Below the pieces are notes generated by a model that saw only the letters and a program-made list of their open reading frames with translations, made no database searches and had not been told where the DNA came from. The position numbers and the translations under genes are program-made. Below are positions 42,051-49,444 of a DNA stretch of 52,568 nt, piece by piece. Position 1 is the stretch's first letter; each line of letters begins with the position of its first letter. The stretch is from Mycobacterium sp. E796 (GTDB taxonomy: Bacteria; Actinomycetota; Actinomycetes; Mycobacteriales; Mycobacteriaceae), in NCBI RefSeq assembly GCF_001672815.1, contig NZ_LZKK01000162.1:1-52568 (forward strand). Direction: 5' to 3'.

Positions 42051-42641
42051 ATGTCTACTGAATGGCGTGCATCACAGCGCTACCAGCTCACTCCGGCGCC
42101 CGGGGGCCTGGGCCTGGTCCAGGACTTCCTCAACACGGTGGGGATCGGAGAATACGGCCCGGACCTGCTTGCCGACGCGGCCGTTGCGGGCGACTGGGCG
42201 GCCGGCGCCGTCCGGACATGGGCGACCGCGCGCGGGCTGGCCGTGCAGCCGCCGCCGCTCGGCGACTCGGACGTGGCGAAGCTTCGCGCCCTGCGCGACA
42301 CGATCGCGCGGCTGGTCGCGGGGGAGCCGCTAACCGGACGCGCGACGGGCGCGGCCTCGGCCTCGTTGACGCTGTCGGAGACCGGCGAGGTACGGCTCGA
42401 GCCCGCCGGAACCGGCTGGCGATGGCTGGCGTCGGCCCTGTGGGGAGAGATTCTGCTCAGCCAGCGCGACGACACGTGGCGGCGGCTCAAGCAATGCCAC
42501 AGCCCCGGCTGCGCGTCGACGTTTTACGACCGCTCGAAGAACAACAGCGGGGTGTGGCACGACGTGAAGACGTGTGGAAACGCCGCGAATTTGCGGGCTT
42601 CGCGGGCGCGCCGACGCGAACGGGATCGCGCGGGCAGCTAG
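42051..42641 (+). CDS. CGNR-type zinc finger protein (ABATE domain), probable regulator
   Basis: A 196-residue protein. Residues about 12-140 match the ABATE-type stress-linked domain (GGLGLVQDFLNTVG...LRALRDTIARLV). The C-terminal zinc finger shows CHSPGCASTFYDRSKNNSGVW and then KTCGN. Normally the finger has four cysteines and ends CGNR; here the ligands read Cys149, Cys154, His170 and Cys175, and the motif reads CGNA. The protein is thus a C2HC variant that may still bind zinc. CGNR proteins are thought to be DNA-binding regulators. The ATG is leaderless with a clear -35 and -10. It is divergent from an SDR that is its likely target. Confidence 0.88.
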   Translation: MSTEWRASQRYQLTPAPGGLGLVQDFLNTVGIGEYGPDLLADAAVAGDWAAGAVRTWATARGLAVQPPPLGDSDVAKLRALRDTIARLVAGEPLTGRATGAASASLTLSETGEVRLEPAGTGWRWLASALWGEILLSQRDDTWRRLKQCHSPGCASTFYDRSKNNSGVWHDVKTCGNAANLRASRARRRERDRAGS

Positions 42642-42972
42642 TTCAGCGCGCCGGCCCTCAGCAGCGCTCGACCCCCTTCGGCATGATCCGCGCGGGTGAA
42701 CCCCCTTGGCGCGGCCTGCTTCTCAGCACCGCCTGTAGGGCGTCGCACGCCCGCGCCTTGATCGGGGTGACTACGTCGATGCTGGTCGGGCCCTGACTCA
42801 TCCAGTGCTGCAGTGTTGGCACAGTTGCCGTCCTCGTCCCTTGTCCATTCGGCCAGTTCGCCGACTCATTGAATTGCACCCCAGTGGTTTTACGGGCGCG
42901 CCGCGCCGCGGTAAACGTCGCGAAAAGCGGTGTTGTGGCGTAAGGCACATTTGCGGTGACGCAACGGGCTCG
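42642..42972. other. 331-bp gap without a convincing gene
   Basis: No recognisable gene or RNA is seen. A minus-strand frame at 42658-42801 (47 residues from MSQGPTSIDVV) has plausible codon use but no recognised family. It may be a small gene or the remnant of one. The segment near 42870-42950 is less GC-rich than its surroundings and may hold promoters. I see no strong terminator. Confidence 0.4.
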
Positions 42973-43818
42973 TCACATGCTGGTCCTGAACCGCCGCAGA
43001 TAACCGAACAGCCGGCGCGCCGGCAGGGCCTTGGGCCAGTCGTCGGCGCGGAAGTACGCGTCGGTCCCGCCGTCAACGAAAACGATGCTGCCGCAAAGGA
43101 AGTCGGCCGAATCGGATAGCATGAAACGCATCCAGTCGGCCAACTGCCCGGCGTCTCCGAAACCGCCGACCGGTACCGGGAACGATCGGACCGCTTTGGC
43201 CTGCCTGGGGTCCGCCAGCTGCTCTTGCAGCATCGGCGTCATGATGGCGCCCGGCGCCAGGGCATTCAGGCGCACCCCCGAGCCGGCCCACTCCGGCCGC
43301 ACCGCGTGGCGTCGGACCCAACGTGCCACCGCGATCTTCGAGGCCGCATACATCATCGTGGGCGCGGCCGGCCCGAACGGCCGCACGGATCGCACCGCCC
43401 GGTCGGCATCGTGCGCGAGCAACGCCCGCACCGTTCGGCCCGGCACCGCGGGCACTGTCGTCGTGGAGTTACTGGAGACGACGACGACCTTGGCGCGGTC
43501 GGCCGAGGCCAGCGTGGGGCGCAATGCAACGAGCAGTTCCACCACGCCGAGGTAGTTGACCTGGGCGATGAGGCGGGCCCGATCCCGGCCGCGGCTCGGG
43601 CCCAGGCCGGCGGCCAGCACGGCGCCCTCGAGCTGGCCGCCGCAGGCCGCCAGGATCCCGTCGGCGGCCGCCTCACGGCCGTGCGGCGTCGACAAGTCGG
43701 CGACCACCTCGGCGTCCTTCACGTCGACTCCGATCACGGTGTGCCCGTCGGCCCGGAGCCGCTGCGCGGCCTCCCGGCCCATCCCGGACGCCGATCCGGT
43801 GATCGCGTAGGTGCCCAT
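42973..43818 (-). CDS. SDR family oxidoreductase
   Basis: A 281-residue SDR with TGSASGMGREAAQRLRADGHTVIGVDVKDAEVVADLST, LAAGLG in place of NNAG, VVSSNSTTT for the serine and the YAASK pair. The short acidic stretch after the second strand (VDVKDAEVVADLS) is the compact form found in 3-alpha-hydroxysteroid dehydrogenase/carbonyl reductase-like SDRs. A roughly 15-residue insertion (VPGRTVRALLAHDADRAVRSVRP) precedes the active-site tyrosine. The ATG directly abuts the stop of the DUF2127 gene, so they form one transcription unit. The substrate is unknown. Confidence 0.9.
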   Translation of the reverse strand: MGTYAITGSASGMGREAAQRLRADGHTVIGVDVKDAEVVADLSTPHGREAAADGILAACGGQLEGAVLAAGLGPSRGRDRARLIAQVNYLGVVELLVALRPTLASADRAKVVVVSSNSTTTVPAVPGRTVRALLAHDADRAVRSVRPFGPAAPTMMYAASKIAVARWVRRHAVRPEWAGSGVRLNALAPGAIMTPMLQEQLADPRQAKAVRSFPVPVGGFGDAGQLADWMRFMLSDSADFLCGSIVFVDGGTDAYFRADDWPKALPARRLFGYLRRFRTSM

Positions 43819-44583
43819 TCAGGTCGCGGTGGCGGCGCGCTCGACGTCGAGCAGCTGCTCGCCGCGGCGCTCCTCGTCGTAGGCTTTGCGACCGCCCCGC
43901 AGTCCGAACAGCCGCTTCGATACCAGCAGATAGATCACGGCGGCCACGTTGATCGTGAAGGTGACCAGGCGGGTCATCGTGATGCCCTTGGCGAGGTCAT
44001 GGATTTCCAGGGGCAGGAAGACCGAGGTGGCTACCACCGCGAAGTACTCGCCCCAGCGCTTCAGCAACCAGAGGCCGACGCCCTCGATGACCTCGATCAG
44101 CGCGTAGCCGACCAGCATCAACGTCAGGAGCGCCAAGGTGGACGGCTTGGCGGCCAGCGCCTTTTCCAGCTCGTGCACGATCGTCATCTGATCGACTTTG
44201 AACCCGGCCGCGCGGAAGATCGGCAGGTCACGGTCCAGGGTGGCCTGGATGGCCCCGCGCGCGCCGCGGAATTTCCAGACGGCATACGCGGCCAGCGCGA
44301 TCACCACGGCCCGAAACAGCCGTTCGACCGCGAGCGCGCGGATGATGATGGCCTGGCGTAACGCCTTGCCGCGCAGGATCATCGGGGCGTCGTCGGCGTG
44401 GCCGCGGCCGTGTGGTTCGCCGACGGTGAATTCACCGCAGCGCAGGCAACGCCAGACTTCGCCTAGTCCGGTGGTGCCGCTGAGCCGCTCAGCCAGCCCC
44501 TTCTCGTCCGGCGCGTACGTCACGTGCCCTGCAAGCGCGCAGGTGACCAGTTCCCACCGGTTGATGCCGCGATCTTTGCGCAT
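43819..44583 (-). CDS. DUF2127 domain membrane protein
   Basis: A 254-residue integral membrane protein. The N-terminal about 65 residues are soluble, with HVTYAP, and a possible zinc-ribbon pair in WRCLRCGEF. About four hydrophobic segments follow (AVVIALAAYAVWKF, LALLTLMLVGYALIEVIEGVGLWLL, YFAVVATSVFLPLEI, FTINVAAVIYLLVSKRLFGL), the DUF2127 pattern. The soluble linker ILRGKALRQAIIIRALAVERLFRA joins them. The function is unknown. The ATG at 44583 lies 55 bp after the PrpD-family stop in the same direction. Confidence 0.85.
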   Translation of the reverse strand: MRKDRGINRWELVTCALAGHVTYAPDEKGLAERLSGTTGLGEVWRCLRCGEFTVGEPHGRGHADDAPMILRGKALRQAIIIRALAVERLFRAVVIALAAYAVWKFRGARGAIQATLDRDLPIFRAAGFKVDQMTIVHELEKALAAKPSTLALLTLMLVGYALIEVIEGVGLWLLKRWGEYFAVVATSVFLPLEIHDLAKGITMTRLVTFTINVAAVIYLLVSKRLFGLRGGRKAYDEERRGEQLLDVERAATAT

Positions 44584-44638
44584 GGCCGATCATTGAACGC
44601 CCGCAGCGAACCACGCAAGGGGACGCGCGCAGGGAGCG

Positions 44639-46045
44639 TCAGAAGCGCGCCCTGCTGCGGCGACGTCGGGCGCTCGGGCTGACCGCACCGAGGAGGGCGG
44701 CGAGCTCGCCGACGGCGATCTCGTCCAGGCGATCGACGGCGGCGACGATGTCGTCGCGCAGCGCCTCGTCGCAAAACGGCTCGGCGAGCCAACCGAACTT
44801 GTCGACGACACGCTCCCAGGACATCGGCCGGGTGGGCGATCCCTCGTAATCGCTCTGTTCGCGGCTGAATTCCCGCCCGTCGCGCGTGAGCACGTGCACG
44901 CGGGCCGCGGTGCGTTGCGGGTAGTCCGCGGTCAGGTCGGGCGCGGGCTTGACGTCGACCCGGGCCAGCAGGTCCTGAACGTCGCCGCGCAACAGGCGTT
45001 CCGACTCGATCTGTCCGGGACCGACGCCCCCGTCGAGCAGCGCAACCGCGCTCAGGTATTTCAGGTTGTAGTCGGCCTGCTCCTTGGTCAGCGGGTGGTC
45101 CTTGGCGCCGTACGCTCCCCCGCCGGCGAAGTCGTAGGCGCCCTGGAAGACCTCGAGCCTCACCCGCGCGACGTCCTCGCCGCACAGGTCGTTATCGCCG
45201 CGGATCGCCAAGACCGCGTCAATGATGGCCTGGCCGTGGATAAGTGAGCAGTACTGCTTCAAGTAGGTCTGCTCGACGCAGGCAAGTGCGCGGTCGGCGG
45301 TGTGGAAGTCAATCGGCTGATCGAAGAGCTGCACCAGGCCGTGCGGGCCTTCGAACAGCGATTTGGGCCCGGTGACGCCACGGGCGGCCAACATCGTCGT
45401 GTACACCGCGCGCATGCCCGTGATCGCGGGCGAGATGCCCTTCCAGTTCGAGACCGGTTCGGCGTGCACGGCCGCGAGTGACACGTTGTCGGCGGTGGCG
45501 GCGGCAATCGCGTTCGCGGTTTGCTCGGCGTCGAGCCCCAACAGTTTGGCCGATCCCGCCGCGACCGACATCGCCAGTTGCAGTGCGTGATTGAGCCCGC
45601 GCGCCATCACGGGAACCTGGGCGCTGAACCGGCATTGGATCTCGTAGGCGACCGCGAGCGCCAGCAGGAAATCCGCCCCGGTGGCGTTGACGTGCTCGGC
45701 CACCGCCAGGATCGCACCGAAGTTGTCGGCCGGATGGCACAGTCCGCCCACCGTCAGATAGGTGTCGAGCAGATCCGGGTAGCGCACCAGGACCGCGTTG
45801 AAGAACGCCGCCTGATCGACCGAGGCCCGGCCGCCACCGACGAGCGTCGCGGTAGGAACGCCGCTGAACTGGTCGGTGTGTTCGCGGATCGTGGTGATCA
45901 GCTCACCGTCCAGCGAGCCGACGGCGCAGGCGACGCTGTCCAGCACGTTGCGTTTCAGCAAGGCCCGGGGTGACCCGCTCAGGTCCTCTTGTTGGGCGCC
46001 GACGACGAAGGCGGCGAGCTCGTCGACAACGTAGTTATGTGCCAT
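44639..46045 (-). CDS. MmgE/PrpD family protein (2-methylcitrate dehydratase-like)
   Basis: A 468-residue protein of the MmgE/PrpD fold, which includes 2-methylcitrate dehydratase and cis-aconitate decarboxylase. Visible features are LLKRNVLDSVACAVGSLDGE, TATLVGGGRASVDQAAFFNAVLVRYPDLLDTY, HPADNFGAILAVAEH and KDHPLTKEQADYNLKYLSAVALLDG. The ATG at 46045 is preceded by GGGAGGACG. It probably dehydrates or decarboxylates a tricarboxylate or related acid; the family is broad and the substrate cannot be read. It lies downstream of the LysR gene, and its promoter carries the same bipartite box as the gene on the other side of that regulator. Confidence 0.88.
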   Translation of the reverse strand: MAHNYVVDELAAFVVGAQQEDLSGSPRALLKRNVLDSVACAVGSLDGELITTIREHTDQFSGVPTATLVGGGRASVDQAAFFNAVLVRYPDLLDTYLTVGGLCHPADNFGAILAVAEHVNATGADFLLALAVAYEIQCRFSAQVPVMARGLNHALQLAMSVAAGSAKLLGLDAEQTANAIAAATADNVSLAAVHAEPVSNWKGISPAITGMRAVYTTMLAARGVTGPKSLFEGPHGLVQLFDQPIDFHTADRALACVEQTYLKQYCSLIHGQAIIDAVLAIRGDNDLCGEDVARVRLEVFQGAYDFAGGGAYGAKDHPLTKEQADYNLKYLSAVALLDGGVGPGQIESERLLRGDVQDLLARVDVKPAPDLTADYPQRTAARVHVLTRDGREFSREQSDYEGSPTRPMSWERVVDKFGWLAEPFCDEALRDDIVAAVDRLDEIAVGELAALLGAVSPSARRRRSRARF

Positions 46046-46116
46046 GGGGTTTCGTCCTCCCGTCGTTGACTCCACTGAAGCGCCGCAACGACACGGAAGT
46101 CCAGGACCGATCTCCT

Positions 46117-46146
46117 ACCAGTGCTCGACGGGAGTTCCTACCGCAG
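46117..46146 (-). promoter_or_regulatory. Bipartite LysR box at the prpD-family promoter
   Basis: On the minus strand, CTGCGGTAGGAA, nine unmatched bases and AGCACTGGT lie 71 bp before the ATG at 46045. The same two blocks with the same 9-bp gap occur at 47118-47147 on the plus strand. The first block includes the LysR stop codon. Confidence 0.75.
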
Positions 46147-47094
46147 TTCGGCGCCCGCGGCGAGGGCGTCGCGGTGCGGGTCGTCGGCTGGAGCCCACCA
46201 CCGGTCGGCGGGCGGGGTGAGCCAACCGCGCCCGCGCGCGGTCGTCAGCAGCGCGTCCACCAGCCCACGCACACCGGCCCGATCATCGTCTTGGCGGTGC
46301 ACTAACGACCACGTCCACAGGGGTGTCGGCGCGGTGACGGGCCGCTGGCCCAGGCTGGGTGGAATGACCGCGGTGTGTCGCTTCGGTGAAGCGAGCACGG
46401 GGGCGCCGATCCTGCGGACATGGGCATAGAAGGCGTCGCCGGTGACGCCGCCGTCGTCAATCCTGACAATCCGCGCACCAGTGTGGGCCGCGAATTCCTC
46501 GGCGAACCGATTCCAGGACGACCATGCCGACTCGTCGGCGTCGAGGAGGACCTTGACCCGTTGCGCGGCAATCGGTTCCGGTGAGCCGACGCCGGGAACC
46601 ACGGCCTGCAGGGGTTCGGCCCGCAGCAGGTGGGCCGTCAGCCCGCGCTGCTTGAGCTGCTCGGCGGTCACCCACGCCAGCGCGATATCGAGCGTGCCCT
46701 CCGCCACACGGTCGGCCTGCGCGTGCGACGGCAGCACCCACTCATCGACTCGCAGCGCCACCTCAGGCCCGAACAAGCTGGTGATGTCGTCGGGCAGCCA
46801 GCTGACGTAACCGAGCCGCACCGGCGTGCTTTCGGCCGCCGCCAGCTGCAGTCGACGCTTGGCGTCGTCGGCCAGGGACAATATCCTCCGCGCGTCCGGC
46901 AGCAGGGTGCGTCCGGCTTCCGTCAGCCGCACGCTGCGCCGGTCTCGCGCGAACAGTTCGGCGCCCAACTCGCGCTCGAGGGCGATGATCTGTTGCGAGA
47001 GAGCCGGTCCCGAGATGTGTTTCCGCCTGGCGGCCCGACCGAAGTGCAGTTCCTCGGCAACCGCCACGAAGTAGCCCAGCTGCCGTAGTTCCAT
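46138..47094 (-). CDS. LysR family transcriptional regulator
   Basis: A 318-residue LysR-type regulator. Residues 1-60 form the winged helix: MELRQLGYFVAVAEELHFGRAARRKHISGPALSQQIIALERELGAELFARDRRSVRLTEAG. The C-terminal domain has the periplasmic-binding-like effector fold, with RVDEWVLPSHAQADRVAEGTLDIALAWV. The ATG at 47094 lies 23 bp from one bipartite box, and its stop lies inside the other, so it probably controls the CMD-like gene, the PrpD-like gene and itself (inference from repeated boxes). Confidence 0.92.
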   Translation of the reverse strand: MELRQLGYFVAVAEELHFGRAARRKHISGPALSQQIIALERELGAELFARDRRSVRLTEAGRTLLPDARRILSLADDAKRRLQLAAAESTPVRLGYVSWLPDDITSLFGPEVALRVDEWVLPSHAQADRVAEGTLDIALAWVTAEQLKQRGLTAHLLRAEPLQAVVPGVGSPEPIAAQRVKVLLDADESAWSSWNRFAEEFAAHTGARIVRIDDGGVTGDAFYAHVRRIGAPVLASPKRHTAVIPPSLGQRPVTAPTPLWTWSLVHRQDDDRAGVRGLVDALLTTARGRGWLTPPADRWWAPADDPHRDALAAGAELR

Positions 47095-47117
47095 GAGACG
47101 AGCTTAAGTGGCTCTAC

Positions 47118-47147
47118 CTGCGGTAGGAAGCGTGACTTAGCACTGGT
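47118..47147 (+). promoter_or_regulatory. Bipartite LysR box in the lysR/CMD divergent region
   Basis: CTGCGGTAGGAA (47118-47129), nine bases and AGCACTGGT (47139-47147) repeat the box at 46117-46146. It lies 78 bp before the CMD-like start. Its left block forms the inverted repeat CTACC-TGC-GGTAG (47114-47126). Confidence 0.75.
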
Positions 47148-47225
47148 CGAAAGCCCGTCGTGGACGCGTCGGCGTTCGGGGGATTGGCTGGGTTAAAACA
47201 ACCGCGATCACGTGAGGAGGGGCCG

Positions 47226-47795
47226 GTGCGACTTCCGCTGTTGCCACCGACCGGTTTGACCGCCGCACAGCAGGCCCTGTACGCCGACATGCGCGCCGTA
47301 ATCGACAGCGGCTTCGGCGAACTCATTGCATACCGCGGCGACGGCGCGCTGGTCGGGCCGTTCAACGGTTGGCTGCATTTTCCCCAATTCGGCTCGCCGG
47401 CTTGGGCTCTCAATAGATCGCTCTGGGAGCATGCCCTGCTACCCGGCAGCGTCCATCAACTGGTCATCCTGGTCACCGCCGCGAAGTTCGGGGCGCGGTA
47501 CGAGATCTACGGGCATGAGTACTTCGCACGCCGCGCGGGCCTGTCCGACGACAAGATCGCCACCATCGCCGCCGGTGAGCGCCCCGCCGACCTGACCGGA
47601 GACGAACGTGCCGCGTACGACATGGCGGCCGCGCTCAACCGCGGCGGTGTGCTGCCCGAGACTACCTATCGACGTGCCGTCGCGCGGTTCGGCGAGCAAG
47701 GGGCCGCCGAGATCGTGTTTCTGGTGGGCTGCTTCTCCATGGTTGCCGTGACGCTCAACGCATTCGACGCGGGAGTTCCCGGCCGCGAGGCATAG
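47226..47795 (+). CDS. Carboxymuconolactone decarboxylase-like/AhpD-fold protein
   Basis: A 189-residue all-helical AhpD-like protein. It shows LWEHALLPGSVHQLVILVTAAKFGARYEIYGHEYFARRAGLSDDKIATIAAGERP, the CMD signature with the E-x3-H pair (EIYGHEYFA) but without the CxxC that gives AhpD its peroxidase-linked reductase role. It is probably a non-redox member, perhaps a decarboxylase. The GTG at 47226 is set by AGGAGG six nucleotides upstream, not the GTG at 47160. It lies divergent from the LysR gene and downstream of its bipartite box. With the PrpD-like gene it may act on the same pathway (inference). Confidence 0.87.
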   Translation: MRLPLLPPTGLTAAQQALYADMRAVIDSGFGELIAYRGDGALVGPFNGWLHFPQFGSPAWALNRSLWEHALLPGSVHQLVILVTAAKFGARYEIYGHEYFARRAGLSDDKIATIAAGERPADLTGDERAAYDMAAALNRGGVLPETTYRRAVARFGEQGAAEIVFLVGCFSMVAVTLNAFDAGVPGREA

Positions 47796-47875
47796 CGCCC
47801 ATCAGACCGGATGCCGACGAGGGCTGCTGTGCCGCAGGTGTTTTGGCGATGACCCTCCATAAGCGGACGGCTAAC

Positions 47876-48736
47876 TCAGCCGGCGCGATCCACCGCGTGC
47901 TGTTGCGATTGAGTGATCGCCGCCGTCTCGGCCGTCAGCTTTTCACCGATGTGCCGGATCTGCCTCGCACTGAGCGGGCACAACGGATGCACGGCCAACA
48001 TCAGGGCGGCTTGCCGACGATGGTCGAAAACCGGTGCGGCGATGGTGACCACGGGTTGCTTGCGGCGACCGGGGTTGTCATCGGAGAGGAAGCCGATGGT
48101 GGTGAACTCGACCAGCAGCTGGTCCAGGATGTGCCGCACGGGAGTCGGCATCTCGTGCTGATCCAGCGTCCCGACCGCCTGGACGGCCTGCGCCAGCGCG
48201 GGCGTCGTCCAGTCGACGTCGAAGCCCCGCTCCCGCGTGTGCTCCAGGACGCGTTCGAGGCGCTGAACGCGATCGATGTTGTCACCTGCGCCGCGACGGA
48301 TCCATGCCCGTTGCTCCTCCTCGCCGTCCCACGCCGCGAGGGCGACGCCGAACGGCGGGGCGTAGGGAATCCGATCGCCCGGGATGCCCGCGGGCTGCGT
48401 CGCGGGGTCGCCCTCGAAGGCGGTCACCACCAACGAGTCACCGAATCGCTCGACCACAGAACCGGCGTAGCCGACTTCGCGGGAGAGTCGCAGCGCCGCG
48501 GAACGGGCGGCGTGCGCCAGGGGACGCGCGGTGTCGGTCCGCGCCGCCACCACGGCCAGCGCGGGGCCCAGGGAAAACGTCTTCGTGACGGGGTCACGGC
48601 TGACCCAGCCCCGGTCGCACAGCGTCTTGAGGATCGCGTGGGCCGTCGCCTGGGTGAGATTTAACTCGCGCACGACATCGGAGAAGCGCAGCGGCGCATC
48701 CGGGGACCGGGCCAGGAACTCGACCACGTCGAGCAC
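47876..48736 (-). CDS. IclR family transcriptional regulator
   Basis: A 286-residue IclR regulator from the GTG at 48736. The winged-helix region contains FSDVVRELNLTQATAHAILKTLCDRGWVSRDPVTKTFSLGPAL. The C-terminal effector domain includes GYAGSVVERFGDSLVV and IGFLSDDNPGRRKQPVVTIAAPVFDH. In-frame codons before the GTG read IRGSPSAPTAR, which continues the usual IclR N-terminus, back to an in-frame TAA. No ATG, GTG or TTG lies there, but AAAGGAG stands seven bases before an ATT at 48769. A 297-residue protein starting at ATT is therefore plausible. It is divergent from the collapsed ADH-SnoaL-SDR genes that it probably regulates. Confidence 0.9.
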   Translation of the reverse strand: MLDVVEFLARSPDAPLRFSDVVRELNLTQATAHAILKTLCDRGWVSRDPVTKTFSLGPALAVVAARTDTARPLAHAARSAALRLSREVGYAGSVVERFGDSLVVTAFEGDPATQPAGIPGDRIPYAPPFGVALAAWDGEEEQRAWIRRGAGDNIDRVQRLERVLEHTRERGFDVDWTTPALAQAVQAVGTLDQHEMPTPVRHILDQLLVEFTTIGFLSDDNPGRRKQPVVTIAAPVFDHRRQAALMLAVHPLCPLSARQIRHIGEKLTAETAAITQSQQHAVDRAG

Positions 48737-48807
48737 GCGGGCGGTCGGCGCCGACGGCGATCCGCGAATGTCTTGACTCCTTTACGCCGGGGTTCATATG
48801 GTTACAC

Positions 48808-48841
48808 CGATCATTCGAAACTCTATATCGATTATTCGAGA
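48808..48841. promoter_or_regulatory. Two direct repeats spaced 21 bp, candidate IclR operator
   Basis: CGATCATTCGAAA (48808-48820) and CGATTATTCGAGA (48829-48841) match at 11 of 13 positions and start 21 bp apart, two helical turns. They lie in an AT-rich island in the divergent region between the IclR gene and the ADH remnant. Confidence 0.65.
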
Positions 48842-48863
48842 AAATAAACGCGAGGCTGATGCG

Positions 48864-49034
48864 TTGCGCGCCGTGGTGTTGAGGGACGGCCGGCTGCAGG
48901 TACGCGAAACGGCGGACCCGGCACCGGGGCAGGGCGAGTTGTTGCTGCGCACACTGAGTACCGCGATCTGCGCGGCCCGCAAGTCTGCCGGCCCACCACG
49001 CATCGTGGTTCACCCGGATGGAGACATCCGATGA
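48864..49034 (+). pseudogene. Collapsed zinc-type alcohol dehydrogenase (MDR), N- and possible C-terminal remnants
   Basis: The frame begins LRAVVLRDGRLQVRETADPAPGQGELLLRTLSTAICA, a clear N-terminus of a zinc MDR alcohol dehydrogenase up to the first catalytic-zinc cysteine. It then jumps to ARKSAGPPRIVVHPDGDIR and stops. The rest of the roughly 330-residue protein is missing, without a frameshift. The final stretch looks like an MDR C-terminus, and its stop still overlaps the next ATG by 4 bp. An in-frame internal deletion of the gene therefore seems likely. TTG at 48864 with GAGG upstream gives 56 codons; an ATG at 48798 is also in frame. The product is probably non-functional, but it may keep the downstream genes coupled. 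Confidence 0.75.
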
Positions 49035-49444
49035 CCGAAAACGGCGACCGGCAGGAGATTTCGGATCTGCTCGTTCGTTACGCGACGGGCATCGACCGAC
49101 GCGACTGGCCGCTGTTTCGAACGGTGTTCACCGAGGACTGCCAACTCGACTACGGCGAGATCGGCGCATGGAACGGCGTCGACGCCGTCACGGACTTCAT
49201 GGAGAAGACGCACGCCTTGGCGGGGCACACGCTGCACCGGTTGACCAACCAGGTCATCACTATCGACGGCGACAAGGCCACGGCGCGTACCTATGTCGAT
49301 GCGCTGATCATGTTCGCCGACAACCAATCCGGCGCCAACGGCATCGGCTTTTACGACGACGACATCGTCCGCACCGCCGACGGATGGCGCATCGCGCGGC
49401 GACGGTTCACCGTGGTGCGGGTGGCTACAGTGGGGAGCCCTTAG
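49031..49444 (+). CDS. SnoaL-like/nuclear transport factor 2-fold protein
   Basis: A 137-residue NTF2-like protein. It has EISDLLVRYATGIDRRDWPLFRTVFTEDCQLDYGEIGAWNGVDAVTDFMEKTH, a middle HRLTNQVITIDGDKATARTYVDALI, and a C-terminal GFYDDDIVRTADGWRIARRRFTVVR, the SnoaL_4 pattern. It may be an isomerase, cyclase or hydroxylase-like partner in aromatic or steroid catabolism; no active site can be fixed. The ATG overlaps the stop of the ADH remnant by 4 bp, and the SDR GTG follows its TAG with no gap. Confidence 0.88.
   Translation: MTENGDRQEISDLLVRYATGIDRRDWPLFRTVFTEDCQLDYGEIGAWNGVDAVTDFMEKTHALAGHTLHRLTNQVITIDGDKATARTYVDALIMFADNQSGANGIGFYDDDIVRTADGWRIARRRFTVVRVATVGSP

Noticed and set aside
42805..43119. 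104-residue plus-strand frame upstream of and overlapping the SDR
   Set aside because: It is largely antisense to the SDR C-terminus and has no ribosome site.
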